From NCBI RefSeq assembly GCF_003008515.1, contig NZ_CP027668.1:788501-852500 (forward strand): 64,000 nt of DNA, given 5' to 3'. The position numbers and the translations under genes are program-made. The stretch is from Phreatobacter cathodiphilus. GTDB taxonomy: Bacteria > Pseudomonadota > Alphaproteobacteria > Rhizobiales > Phreatobacteraceae. The first letter of the stretch is position 1, and each line of letters opens with the position of its first letter. Shown here one piece after another: positions 18,459-27,624 of the stretch. The notes under the pieces are model-generated. The model worked only from the letters and a program-made list of their open reading frames with translations. It did no database searches and was not told where the DNA came from.

Positions 18459-19496
18459 TCAGCGGATGGGGTAGGGGTATTGCAGCCCGCCCTTGGTCCA
18501 CAGCGCGTTGGTGCCGCGGGGAAGTCCGAGGCGGGAGCCGGCGCCGACATTGCGCTCGAAGCTCTCGCCGTAGTTCCCGACGTGGCGGATGATCCTGTAC
18601 GCCCAGTCGTTGGTGAGGCCGAGCGTCTCGCCGAACTTGCCGTCGGTGCCGAGCAGGCGGCGAATCTCCGGGTTGGTGGTGCCGGCGCGCATCTGCTCGA
18701 CATTGGCGCGGGTGACGCCGAGGTCCTCGGCGTTGAGCATGGCATAGTGCGTCCAGCGCACCAGTGCGGCGAAGTTCTCGTCGCCACGCCGGACCGCAGG
18801 CCCGAGCGGCTCGCGCGAGATCAGCTCGGGCAGGATGACGAAGTCGCCGGGGCTGGCGAAGCGCAGCCGCTCGGCGGCCAGGCCCGAGGCGTCGGTGGTG
18901 AAGCTGTCGCAGCGGCCGGCCTCGAAGGCCTTGATGCCCTCGTCGTTGGTCTTGAAGCTCACCACCTCGTAGCGCAGGTTGTTGGCGCGGAAATAGTCGG
19001 CGAGATTGAGCTCGGTCGTGGTGCCCTGGGTGACGCAGATCGAGGCGCCGTCGAGGCCCTTCACCGAGGTGACGCCGGAGGCCTTTCGGACCATGAAGCC
19101 CTGGCCGTCGAAGTAGTTGATGGCCGGCCAGACCATGCCCATCGCCGTATCGCGGCTCATCGTATAGGTGGCGTTGCGGGCGAGCAGGTCCACGTCGCCC
19201 GTCTGCACCACGATGAAGCGGGTCTGCGCCGTCGTCTGCACGAAGCGGATCTTGGTCGGGTCGTCGAAGATCGCCGCCGCGACGGCGCGGCACAGGTCGA
19301 TGTCGAGGCCGCGCCATTCCCCGTCGCTCGCCTGGAAGCCGAAGCCGGGCAGGCCGGTGTGGATGCCGCAGGTGAGGAAGCCGCGCTGCCTGGCGCGCTC
19401 GATCACGTTGGGGGTCTGCGCCAAAGACTCGGCCGGCAGGGCGGCGAGCCCGGTCAGCGCGAGCCCGCCGAGGGCTGCGAGGGTGGTGAGTTTCAT
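18459..19496 (-). CDS. Amino-acid ABC transporter substrate-binding protein (AapJ-like)
   Basis: A 345-residue periplasmic binding protein of family 3. The signal peptide (about 1-27) ends at SLAQT. The mature part has RARQRGFLTCGIHTGLPGFG, GEWRGLDIDLCRAVAAAIF and a TTAQTRFIVVQTGDVDLLARN segment, matching the general L-amino-acid binding protein AapJ. It lies 20 bp after a class III aminotransferase on the same strand and is probably cotranscribed. No permease or ATPase gene accompanies it, so it may use transporter parts encoded elsewhere. Confidence 0.87.
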   Translation of the reverse strand: MKLTTLAALGGLALTGLAALPAESLAQTPNVIERARQRGFLTCGIHTGLPGFGFQASDGEWRGLDIDLCRAVAAAIFDDPTKIRFVQTTAQTRFIVVQTGDVDLLARNATYTMSRDTAMGMVWPAINYFDGQGFMVRKASGVTSVKGLDGASICVTQGTTTELNLADYFRANNLRYEVVSFKTNDEGIKAFEAGRCDSFTTDASGLAAERLRFASPGDFVILPELISREPLGPAVRRGDENFAALVRWTHYAMLNAEDLGVTRANVEQMRAGTTNPEIRRLLGTDGKFGETLGLTNDWAYRIIRHVGNYGESFERNVGAGSRLGLPRGTNALWTKGGLQYPYPIR

Positions 19497-19516
19497 GTCG
19501 GACTCTCCTCTGGAAG

Positions 19517-20848
19517 TCAACCGGCCGGCGGCAGGCTGGCGTCGACGGCTTCTGCGAGCCGTTCGACGATGGTGTCGATGTCTCCCGCATCGACGATGAA
19601 GGGCGGGGCGATCAGCACGTGATCGCCGCGGATGCCGTCGGCCGTGCCGCCCGACGGATAGACCATCAGCCCGCGGGCCATGGCCTCCGCCTTGATCCGG
19701 GCATGCAACTTCAGGGCCGGGTCGAAGGTCTCCTTCGTGCCGCGGTCGGCGACGATCTCGATGGCCTGGAACAGGCCGCGGCCGCGGATGTCGCCGACAT
19801 GGTGGTGGTTGCCGAAGCGCTCGGCCAGGCGGCGTGTCAGGTGCGCGCCCTGCGCCCGCACATTGGCGAGCAGATTGTCGCGCCGGATCACCTTCTGCAC
19901 GGCGAGACCGGCGGCGCAGGCCAGCGCATGGCCGAGATAGGTATGGCCGTGCTGGAACAGCTTCGAGCCGCGGTCGAAGGCCTGGAACACCTTGTCCGCC
20001 ACCAGCACCGCGCCGATGGGGGCGAAGCCGCCACCGAGCCCCTTGGCGATGGTCATCAGGTCGGGCGCGACGCCCTCCTGCTCGCAGGCGTGTAGCGTGC
20101 CGGTGCGGCCCATGCCGCACATCACCTCGTCGAGAATGAGCAGGATGCCGTGCTGGTCGCAGATCTCGCGCACGGCGCGGAAATAGCCGGGCGGGGCGGT
20201 GATGGCGCCGCAGGTCGCCCCGCCCACCGTCTCGGCGATGAAGGCGATGACGCTGTCCGGCCCGAGCCGCTCGATCTCCTCCGCGAGTTCCGCCGCCAGC
20301 CGCGCGCCATAGGCCTCGGGCGTCTCGCCGGCGGCGCGGTGGCGATAGCCGTAGGTGGGCGAGACGTGGTGCGTCTCGATGAGCAGCGGCGCATATTGCA
20401 CCCGTCGCCCCGCGTTGTGGCCGACGGCCAGCGCCCCCAGCGTGTTGCCGTGGTAGCTCTGCCGTCGCCCGATGATGTGGCGCCGCTGCGGCTGCCCGAT
20501 CTCGACGAAATACTGCCGCGCCAGCTTCAGCGCGGTCTCGATCGCTTCCGATCCACCGGAGAGGAAATAGACGTGGCTCATGCCGGCGGGGGCGTCGGCC
20601 ACGAGCATCTCGGCCAGCTCCTCCGCCACTTCGGTGGTGAAGAAGCTCGTATGGGCATAGGCGAGGCTGTCGAGCTGGGCGTGCATGGCCGCCAGCACGT
20701 CGGGGTGGGAATGGCCGAGGCAGGAGACCGCCGCCCCGCCGGAGGCGTCGATATAGCTGCGGCCCTGCGAGTCGCGGATGACGATGCCCTCGCCGGACAC
20801 GGCAACGGGATAGTCGTGGGCAAGGCTCCGGTGGAAGACGGCGGTCAT
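19517..20848 (-). CDS. Class III PLP-dependent aminotransferase
   Basis: A 443-residue cytosolic enzyme. It has GGSEAIETALKLARQYF (PLP-phosphate region), YHGNTLGALA, LILDEVMCGMGRTG with the PLP-contacting Asp, and the Schiff-base Lys in TIAKGLGGGFAPIGA (about residue 269). Members transfer amino groups from omega-amino acids, diamines or similar donors to pyruvate or 2-oxoglutarate. Pairing with an amino-acid-binding protein suggests use of an imported amino compound. The ATG opening MTAVFHRSL was selected because upstream sequence is not family-like. Confidence 0.88.
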   Translation of the reverse strand: MTAVFHRSLAHDYPVAVSGEGIVIRDSQGRSYIDASGGAAVSCLGHSHPDVLAAMHAQLDSLAYAHTSFFTTEVAEELAEMLVADAPAGMSHVYFLSGGSEAIETALKLARQYFVEIGQPQRRHIIGRRQSYHGNTLGALAVGHNAGRRVQYAPLLIETHHVSPTYGYRHRAAGETPEAYGARLAAELAEEIERLGPDSVIAFIAETVGGATCGAITAPPGYFRAVREICDQHGILLILDEVMCGMGRTGTLHACEQEGVAPDLMTIAKGLGGGFAPIGAVLVADKVFQAFDRGSKLFQHGHTYLGHALACAAGLAVQKVIRRDNLLANVRAQGAHLTRRLAERFGNHHHVGDIRGRGLFQAIEIVADRGTKETFDPALKLHARIKAEAMARGLMVYPSGGTADGIRGDHVLIAPPFIVDAGDIDTIVERLAEAVDASLPPAG

Positions 20849-20962
20849 CGGCGGGCACCCGCGGCAGGGAATGAGGACTGCGCCATTTGGGCGCATGCCG
20901 CGGCGCTGGGCAATGGCGGCGCGGCGGGGCTGGGCTGCGTCCCCGCACATTCTGGCGACGAC

Positions 20963-20985
20963 CACGAAATTGAAATAGTTTCGTG
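20963..20985. promoter_or_regulatory. Dyad in the divergent promoter region
   Basis: CACGAAA and TTTCGTG form perfect 7-bp arms around a 9-base centre in the 160-bp gap between the aminotransferase and DUF2865 genes. It is a plausible operator for one of these divergent promoters; no regulator is encoded beside it. Confidence 0.35.
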
Positions 20986-21009
20986 TGCTTGATCGCTGCT
21001 TCGACAGGG

Positions 21010-22392
21010 ATGAGGGACAACCGACCAGGGGGATGCGTGCAGGTTCGTTCGGGCACGAAACGGGCGGCGATGCTGGCTTTCGCGGCGATGGCCCTGGCCC
21101 TCGTCGTCGATGCGGCGCGGCCGGCCGAGGCCCAGGCCGTCTGCGCGCAGATTCGCGCCCGCATCGCCCAGCTCGACCGGGCGCCCGCCGGCGCGGCGGC
21201 CAACCGCCGCTTCGCCGCGGCCGCCCGCAGCCAGCGCGCCGAGATCGCCACCATCACCCGCGCCTACCAGGCGGCGGGCTGCGGCGGCTTCTTCCAGGGC
21301 GCCCAGTGTTCGGCCCTGGACGCCCGGCGCCGCCAGATGCAGGCGAACCTCGCCCAGCTCGAGGCCCAGGCCGGGGGTGGCGGCGTCCAGTCCGCCCAGC
21401 GCCTCCAGCAGCGGGCCCAGCTCGTCGCTGCCTATGACGCCAACGGCTGCGGCGCCACCCGCGAGGCCGCCGCACAGCGGCCGGGCTTCTTCGGCTTCGG
21501 CGGAGCGCCCGAGCGGGACGTCACCCGCGAATACCGCACCCCCGACTCCAGGCCTCAGACGGCCTATCGCGAGGGAGAGGAGCCCCGGCGGCCGGGCTTC
21601 GGCAATTTCATCGAACATCTGTTCGGCGCGAGGCGCGACCCCGGCTTCCAGGACGACGTCGCCGCGGTGCCCGAGGAGCAGCTCCGCCCCGGCGACGGCG
21701 ACGAGCGGCCGCGCAATGTCGGTCACCGCGCCGTCTGCGTGCGCCTTTGCGACGGCGCGTTCTTCCCCATGACCTCATCGCCGCGGCCGGGAGCCGAGCT
21801 CGGCCAGGAGGAGCTCTGCCAGATGCAGTGTCCGGGCGCCGAGGTGGCGCTCTACCGCATGCGCGACGACCAGATCGAGAACGCCGTGTCCGTGGACGGC
21901 GCGCCCTATACGGCGCTGCCCAACGCCCTGCGCTTCCGCCAGCGCTTCGACGCCGCCTGCACCTGCCGGCCGCGCAACGGCTCCTGGGCGCAGGCCTTTT
22001 CCGACCGCGCCGACCCGACCCTGCGCAGCGGCGACCAGGTGATCTCGGCCGAACAGGCCCGGCTCCTCTCCATGCCCGCCGACCAGCGGCAGGCGGTGCG
22101 CGAGGAGATCGCCTCCGAGCAGCGCGCCCGCCGCGAGGCGGAGCGGCTGGAGCGCATCGACCGCTCGCGCGGCCGGGGAGGGGCTCCCCGCCCCACCATC
22201 GGCATCGACGGCACCATCCGCGCCGCCTCCGAGCCGGAACCGGTGGAGATCCGCGGCACGGCGCCGGCCGTCTCGCCGTCGGCGCCGGCGCCGGTCGAGG
22301 TCCCGCCCGAGCCCGACCGCCGGCCCGTCCGCGTCATCGGTCCCCTCTACGCGCCGCGCGCCGACACCCCGTCCCTTCCGAGCGGCGGATGA
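21010..22392 (+). CDS. DUF2865 domain-containing exported protein
   Basis: A 460-residue protein. An N-terminal signal peptide (hydrophobic LAFAAMALALVVDAA, ending near AEAQA) precedes an Ala/Gln/Arg-rich helical stretch with repeated Cys residues (YQAAGCGGFFQGAQC and YDANGCGA). A conserved C-terminal domain follows with VCVRLCDGAFFPM and CQMQCPGAEVALYRM, the Cys-rich core of DUF2865. The last 100 residues are Pro/Arg-rich and disordered-looking. Function is unknown; it probably acts in the periplasm. The ATG at 21010 is taken as start; a GTG at 20983 is possible. Confidence 0.72.
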   Translation: MRDNRPGGCVQVRSGTKRAAMLAFAAMALALVVDAARPAEAQAVCAQIRARIAQLDRAPAGAAANRRFAAAARSQRAEIATITRAYQAAGCGGFFQGAQCSALDARRRQMQANLAQLEAQAGGGGVQSAQRLQQRAQLVAAYDANGCGATREAAAQRPGFFGFGGAPERDVTREYRTPDSRPQTAYREGEEPRRPGFGNFIEHLFGARRDPGFQDDVAAVPEEQLRPGDGDERPRNVGHRAVCVRLCDGAFFPMTSSPRPGAELGQEELCQMQCPGAEVALYRMRDDQIENAVSVDGAPYTALPNALRFRQRFDAACTCRPRNGSWAQAFSDRADPTLRSGDQVISAEQARLLSMPADQRQAVREEIASEQRARREAERLERIDRSRGRGGAPRPTIGIDGTIRAASEPEPVEIRGTAPAVSPSAPAPVEVPPEPDRRPVRVIGPLYAPRADTPSLPSGG

Positions 22393-22447
22393 CGCCGCGC
22401 GGGCGCCGCGCCCTCGGGTGCGCGCCCACACCCCGTGAAAGATCCCC

Positions 22448-22762
22448 ATGGACCATCTTCTCCACGGTCTCGTCTGGCTTGCGCTGATCGGGACGGGCGC
22501 CTGGCTCCTGTCTTTCTGGCCGCGCTGGGTCGCCGACGATCTCGGCCTGCCGCAGAAGGACATGCTGCTGCGCCCCTGGATGCGCGGGCTCGCCCCCTAT
22601 AGCGCCCGCTGGCCCCTCGTCTCCTGGGCCTTCTGGGCCCATCTCTGGCGGCGCGGCCGGCTCCTCGAATTCGTGCTGGCGGCCATCGCCTTTTTCTCGG
22701 TCTTCCGCATCGCCAGCGCCTTCTTCAAGACCGCCTCGGCGGTCATGCGCGCTGCCGGCTGA
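22448..22762 (+). CDS. Small hypothetical membrane protein
   Basis: A 104-residue protein with an N-terminal hydrophobic helix (about residues 5-25, ALIGTGAWLLSFW) and a second near residues 76-95. Aromatic and Arg residues fill the region between. The family was not recognised. It lies 55 bp after the DUF2865 gene on the same strand, with GAAAGATC just before the ATG. A real gene is likely from its length, codon pattern and position, but function is unknown. Confidence 0.55.
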   Translation: MDHLLHGLVWLALIGTGAWLLSFWPRWVADDLGLPQKDMLLRPWMRGLAPYSARWPLVSWAFWAHLWRRGRLLEFVLAAIAFFSVFRIASAFFKTASAVMRAAG

Positions 22763-22838
22763 CCGGCTGGACTCGGCGGCGGCCGGTCGGGCAGAAGAGA
22801 GGGAAAAGGTTTCGGATGAAACCATCGGGAGGCCTCGC

Positions 22839-24710
22839 ATGACCACCGCCGCGCCGGGCGCGCTGCCGCTGCGCTTCGCCTATTCGCGCCATGCCGACCA
22901 GACGGCCGCCACGCCGCCGCGCCGCCCGGTCGTCATCGTCGGTGCCGGCCCCGTCGGCCTGTCGCTCGCCATCGACCTCGCGCAGCGCGGCGTCGCCGCC
23001 GTGGTGCTCGACGATGCCGACCGCATCGGGGAGGGCAGCCGCGCCATCTGCTTCGCCAAGCGCACGCTGGAGATCTTCGACCGGCTCGGCGTCGGCGGGG
23101 ACCTCGTGGCGAGGGGCGTGACCTGGCAGCGCGGCCGGGTTTTCCTCGGCGAGCGCGAGCTTTACGACTTCGACCTCCTGCCGGAGACGGGGCATCGCCG
23201 CCCGGCCTTCATCAACATCCAGCAGTACCATGTCGAGGCCGCGCTGGTGGCGCGGGCGATGGACCTCGCGCCGATGGTCGACCTGCGCTGGTCGAACCGG
23301 GTCAGCGCGCTGGAAACCCGGGGCGACGGCGCCCTCCTCACCGTCGAGACGCCGGACGGGCCCTACCGCCTCGCTGCCGACCGGGTCATCGCCTGCGACG
23401 GCTCCCGCTCGCCCCTCCGCGCGATGATGGGGCTCGACTTCGCCGGCGAGGTCTTCGACGACCGTTTCCTCATCGCCGACGTCAAGATGACGGCGGACTT
23501 TCCAACCGAGCGCTGGTTCTGGTTTCAGCCGCCGTTCCATGGCGGGCAGTCCGCCCTGCTGCACAAGCAGCCGGACGACGTCTGGCGCATCGACCTGCAA
23601 CTCGGCCGCGACGCCGACGCCGAGGTCGAGAGGCGGCTGGAGAATGTCGTGCCCCGCATCCGGCGGATGCTCGGCCATGACGCCTTCACCCTCGAATGGG
23701 TGTCGGTCTACACCTTCCAGTGCCGCCGCCTTGCACGCTTCATCCATGGCCCCGTGATCTTCGCCGGCGACGCGGCCCACCAGGTCTCTCCCTTCGGCGC
23801 GCGCGGCGCCAATTCCGGCATTCAGGACGCGGAGAACCTCGCCTGGAAGCTGGCGCTGGTGCTGACCGGGGAGGCAGGCCCCGATCTTCTCGCCACCTAC
23901 GACGCCGAGCGGGGCGCCGCGGCGGACGAGAACATTCGCCACTCTACCGGCGCCACCGACTTCATCGCGCCGCCTTCGCTGGGGGAGCGCCGGCTGCGCG
24001 ACGCGGTGCTCGCGCTCGCCGGCACCGCGCCCTTCGCCCGCCGCCTCGTCAATTCGGGACGGCTGTCGACCCCGACGACCTACGACACACCGCTCTCCAC
24101 GCCAGACGGCGAAACCTGGTCCGGCACGGCCCGTCTCGGCGCGCCGGTGCCGGACGTGCCGCTGCTCCTGGCCGGCGGTGGCGCCACGCATCTGACGGCG
24201 CTCGCCACCGGCCGCTTCCTGCTGATCGCGGTGGGGGAGGTCGGAGTTCCGCCCGCCGGCTGCGACATGCTCGTCGTCGGCCGGGACGTGCTGGACGGGA
24301 AGGGGCTCTTCGCCACGCGCTTCGACGCGACGCCGGGCGCCTGCTTCCTCCTGCGCCCCGACGGACACCTGACGGCGCGCTGGCGCTGCTTCGATGCGGT
24401 GAAGGTCGAGGATGCGATCCGCCGGGCAAAGGGATTCCACGTCAAGGACTTGGGCCGCGCTGATGAATCGGAATCAATCTCTCAGCCACCTGAATCAGAA
24501 CGTGAACACCAGCCCGCGACCGGCCTCGCCCTCGCCAGTCGCCTGGCCGATCCCGATGCGGCCTACCGCCTGCTGGCCGCAGCCCAGCGCGGCCTCTCCG
24601 AGGCCGAGGCAGCCGCCTTCCAGGCGCGCCTGGCGCTCATCCTCGCCAACCAGGTTGGTGATCAGGCCGTGCTCGCCGAAGCGGTGGAACTGGCGAGGGT
24701 GACGGGCTAA
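22839..24710 (+). CDS. FAD-dependent aromatic-type monooxygenase fused to DUF2783
   Basis: A 623-residue flavoprotein. Residues about 30-45 hold the Rossmann motif VIVGAGPVGLSLA, a DG motif follows in VIACDGSRSPLR, and FAGDAAHQVSPFGARGAN (about 307) binds the flavin ribityl. This is the class A hydroxylase pattern seen in MhpA and related enzymes, which hydroxylate phenolic acids using NAD(P)H and oxygen. After a Ser/Glu/Pro-rich linker (about 535-560) comes a 60-residue DUF2783-like domain (RLADPDAAYRLLAAAQRGLS and ANQVGDQAVLAEA). That domain is usually a separate gene next to such monooxygenases. Confidence 0.82.
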   Translation: MTTAAPGALPLRFAYSRHADQTAATPPRRPVVIVGAGPVGLSLAIDLAQRGVAAVVLDDADRIGEGSRAICFAKRTLEIFDRLGVGGDLVARGVTWQRGRVFLGERELYDFDLLPETGHRRPAFINIQQYHVEAALVARAMDLAPMVDLRWSNRVSALETRGDGALLTVETPDGPYRLAADRVIACDGSRSPLRAMMGLDFAGEVFDDRFLIADVKMTADFPTERWFWFQPPFHGGQSALLHKQPDDVWRIDLQLGRDADAEVERRLENVVPRIRRMLGHDAFTLEWVSVYTFQCRRLARFIHGPVIFAGDAAHQVSPFGARGANSGIQDAENLAWKLALVLTGEAGPDLLATYDAERGAAADENIRHSTGATDFIAPPSLGERRLRDAVLALAGTAPFARRLVNSGRLSTPTTYDTPLSTPDGETWSGTARLGAPVPDVPLLLAGGGATHLTALATGRFLLIAVGEVGVPPAGCDMLVVGRDVLDGKGLFATRFDATPGACFLLRPDGHLTARWRCFDAVKVEDAIRRAKGFHVKDLGRADESESISQPPESEREHQPATGLALASRLADPDAAYRLLAAAQRGLSEAEAAAFQARLALILANQVGDQAVLAEAVELARVTG

Positions 24711-25441
24711 CCCGCCGTGCCGCGGCCCGACAGCCAGGGGCCGACGGCTGCCCAGGGGCGATCGACGACGCCGCCATGGGGCGGCCGGTCCTCGCGCGCG
24801 AGCTTCAGGGGATGGACGTCGAGCAGCGGCAGGGCCGGCCCGGAATAGTTCTCGCTGATGAGAATGCCCGACCGCGCCCCGCGCACCAGCACCGCGTCCG
24901 ACGGGGCGGCGGAGACGAAGGGTTCGCCGGCGCCGCGCTCCCGGCCGATCAGGCGCGTCTCCTCGAAGGCGACGACCGAGCCGTTGTCGGCGCGCAGCAG
25001 GTAGAGGAGGGGCATGGTCTCCGCCTCTTGGAAACCGACGGCCTCGACGAAGCGCCAGCTCTCCTCCTGCACGTCGCCCTCGGCGAGATCGGCCGACAGG
25101 GCCCGGCGGAGGGCGGTGGTGCGGCCGCGACGGGCGGCGACGCGCAGGGCGCTCATCCCGCCCCAGCCGCCGAGCCACAGGAGCGCGGCGGCAAGCCAGG
25201 TCTGGTCCGTGCCGAAGGAGACGCCGGTGGCGAATTGCAGCGCCCAGGCGACGAGCAGCGCCACCGGGCCGATGAAGAGCAGGGAGACGAGCCCCAGGCC
25301 GAAGCCCGATCCGACCTCGGCGAGGTCGGATTGCGGGTCGTGGCGCAGGCCATCCAGCACCTCCCGCAGCACGTTCTTCTCCGAACGGTCCGCAGGCCGG
25401 CGATAGGACAGCGACAGGGGCCGCTCGCGTGTCTCGACCAT
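24707..25441 (-). CDS. Hypothetical membrane protein
   Basis: A 244-residue protein with two close hydrophobic segments (about residues 46-70 and 80-98) and soluble N- and C-terminal parts. The C-terminal 120 residues contain LLYLLRADNGSVVAFEE and GILISENYSGPALPLLDVHPL. The family was not recognised. Its stop overlaps the convergent monooxygenase stop by 4 bp, and its start is 8 bp after the stop of the Atm1-like exporter gene on the same strand, so the two are probably cotranscribed. Confidence 0.6.
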   Translation of the reverse strand: MVETRERPLSLSYRRPADRSEKNVLREVLDGLRHDPQSDLAEVGSGFGLGLVSLLFIGPVALLVAWALQFATGVSFGTDQTWLAAALLWLGGWGGMSALRVAARRGRTTALRRALSADLAEGDVQEESWRFVEAVGFQEAETMPLLYLLRADNGSVVAFEETRLIGRERGAGEPFVSAAPSDAVLVRGARSGILISENYSGPALPLLDVHPLKLAREDRPPHGGVVDRPWAAVGPWLSGRGTAG

Positions 25442-25449
25442 AGGGCCGT

Positions 25450-27414
25450 TTACTCCGCCGCCTCCCGCGGCGGCTTGACGAAGACGTCAGCACGACTGTC
25501 TGGCGAAACCGGGGCAGATTCCTGGGATCTGGCCGGCATGCCGCGGTCGAGACCCGCGATCTTCTCCTCGGCTTCGGCCGCCTCGCGCTGACGGTTCCAC
25601 AATCCGGCATAGAGGCCGCCCTTGGCAAGCAGTTCCCCATGCGTGCCGCGCTCGGCCACCCTGCCGTCGTCGAGGACGATGATCTCGTCGGCATTGACCA
25701 CCGTCGACAGGCGGTGGGCGATGACGATGGCCGTGCGGTCTCGGGCGATGCGGTCGAGCGCCTCCTGAATCTCCCGCTCCGTGTGGCTGTCCAGCGCCGA
25801 AGTCGCCTCGTCCAGCACCAGGATCGGCGGTGACTTGAGGATGGCGCGGGCGATGGCGACGCGCTGCTTCTCGCCGCCGGAAAGCTTGAGGCCCCGTTCG
25901 CCGACCTCGGTCTCGTAGCCCGCGGGGCTGCGCTGGATGAAGTCGTGGATCTGGGCGAGGCCCGCCGCCTCCTCAACCTCCGCGTCGCTCGCCTCCCAGC
26001 GGCCGTAGCGGATGTTGTAGCGGATCGTGTCGTTGAACAGCACCGTGTCCTGCGGGACCATGCCGATGGCGCGGCGGAGAGACGCCTGGGTGACCTCGCG
26101 GATATCCTGCCCGTCCACCGTGATGCGCCCGCCGCTGATGTCGTAGAAGCGGAAGAGCAGGCGCGAGATGGTGGACTTGCCGGCGCCCGAGGGACCGACG
26201 ATGGCCACCGACTTGCCCGCCGGCACCTCGAAGGTCACGCCCTTGAGGATGGGCCGCGCGGGATCGTAGGCGAAGGTCACGTCCTCGAAGCGGATCGTGC
26301 CGCCGGCGACCTTCAGGTCGGGCGCGCCCGGCCGGTCGACGATCTCCGGGTTGCGACCGAGGATAGCGAACATCGCCTCGATGTCGGTCACCGCCTGTTT
26401 GATCTCGCGATAGACCATGCCCATGAAGTTCAGCGGCTGGTAGAGCTGGATCATCATGGCGTTGATCATGACGAAGTCGCCGACCGTGTTGCGGCCGCGG
26501 GTGATGTCGATGGCGCAGAGCACCATGGCGACCGTCATGCCGGCGGTGAAGATGGCCGCCTGTCCGGCGTTGAGCACGGCGAGAGAGGTCAGCGCCTTGG
26601 TGGAGGCCGCCTCGTACTTCGCCATGGAGACGTCGTAGCGGGCCTTCTCGCGGGCCTCGGCGGAGAAGTACTTCACGGTCTCGAAGTTCAGCAGCGAGTC
26701 GATCGCCTTGACGTTGGCGTTGGTGTCGCTGTCGTTCATGTCGCGACGGATCGCGATCCGCCATTCCGTGGCGTAGTAGGTGAAGGCGAGATAGGCCGCG
26801 ACCGTCACGATGATGACGACCACGTAGCGCCAGTCGAACATCCACAGGAGGATGCCGACGATCAGCGCCAGCTCCAGGATGGTCGGCATGAGCTGCAGGA
26901 TGATCATCCTGACGATGGTCTCGATGGCGTTGCGGCCGCGCTCCAGCACGCGGGTGAGGCCGCCCGTCTTGCGCTCCAGGTGGAAGCGGAGCGACAGCCT
27001 GTGCATGTGCTCGAAGGTGAGCAGGGCGAGCCGTCGCACCGCATGCATCGACACCTTGGCGAACAACCCGTCGCGCATCTGCGTGACGAGCGCCATCAGG
27101 ATGCGCGAGGCACCGTAGGCGAGGGTGAGGGCGAGCGGCGCGGCCAGCACCGCCGCCCACCAGCCCGCATCCGCCGCCTGCGGCGCGGCGAGCGCATCGG
27201 TCGCCCATTTGAAGGTGAAGGGCACCACCATGGTGACCACCTTGGCGATCACCAGCAGCACCATGGCCCAGGCGACGCGCCGCTTCAGGTCGGCGCGGTC
27301 GTGCGGCCAGATGAACGGCCACAGGTGCAGGATCGTGCGCGACAGGGCGCCACCCTCGGCGGAGACGGCATTTTGCGCGGGCGCGGGCGCACCCGGCGCG
27401 TGAGGGGATGTCAC
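25450..27414 (-). CDS. Atm1/HMT1-type ABC exporter (fused permease-ATPase)
   Basis: A 654-residue half-transporter. About six membrane helices span residues 35-330 and include an NFETVKYF motif typical of the Atm1 family. The ATPase domain has Walker A GPSGAGKST (about 405), signature LSGGEKQRVAIARAI, Walker B ILVLDEATSALD and the H-loop IAHRLST. Bacterial Atm1 proteins export glutathione-linked metals or polysulfides. The GTG start at 27414 follows AAGGACAG. A longer upstream frame runs antisense into the LOG gene and is not coding. Confidence 0.88.
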   Translation of the reverse strand: MTSPHAPGAPAPAQNAVSAEGGALSRTILHLWPFIWPHDRADLKRRVAWAMVLLVIAKVVTMVVPFTFKWATDALAAPQAADAGWWAAVLAAPLALTLAYGASRILMALVTQMRDGLFAKVSMHAVRRLALLTFEHMHRLSLRFHLERKTGGLTRVLERGRNAIETIVRMIILQLMPTILELALIVGILLWMFDWRYVVVIIVTVAAYLAFTYYATEWRIAIRRDMNDSDTNANVKAIDSLLNFETVKYFSAEAREKARYDVSMAKYEAASTKALTSLAVLNAGQAAIFTAGMTVAMVLCAIDITRGRNTVGDFVMINAMMIQLYQPLNFMGMVYREIKQAVTDIEAMFAILGRNPEIVDRPGAPDLKVAGGTIRFEDVTFAYDPARPILKGVTFEVPAGKSVAIVGPSGAGKSTISRLLFRFYDISGGRITVDGQDIREVTQASLRRAIGMVPQDTVLFNDTIRYNIRYGRWEASDAEVEEAAGLAQIHDFIQRSPAGYETEVGERGLKLSGGEKQRVAIARAILKSPPILVLDEATSALDSHTEREIQEALDRIARDRTAIVIAHRLSTVVNADEIIVLDDGRVAERGTHGELLAKGGLYAGLWNRQREAAEAEEKIAGLDRGMPARSQESAPVSPDSRADVFVKPPREAAE

Positions 27415-27624
27415 GATGGTCTGTCCTTGGGGGAGCGGGCGCAATTCTCTGGAACCGATATAATCTCCTTTCCGTTCCGGTGAAGCCCCGGTGCCGCGCG
27501 AATGCGCATGGCTGGTCCCGGCAGGGGGGCCGTTCCGGGCTGACCTCGGCGGCCCGCCCCTGCTATGGTCGCCGTCGTGACTCGCGGGCGCCCGTGCGGC
27601 AGCCCTGACCCGCCGGAGTGCCCC

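Noticed and set aside
27459..27464. TATAAT sequence between the LOG and Atm1-type genes
   Set aside because: A perfect -10 hexamer, but no -35 element at proper spacing was seen on either strand, so it was not listed as a promoter.
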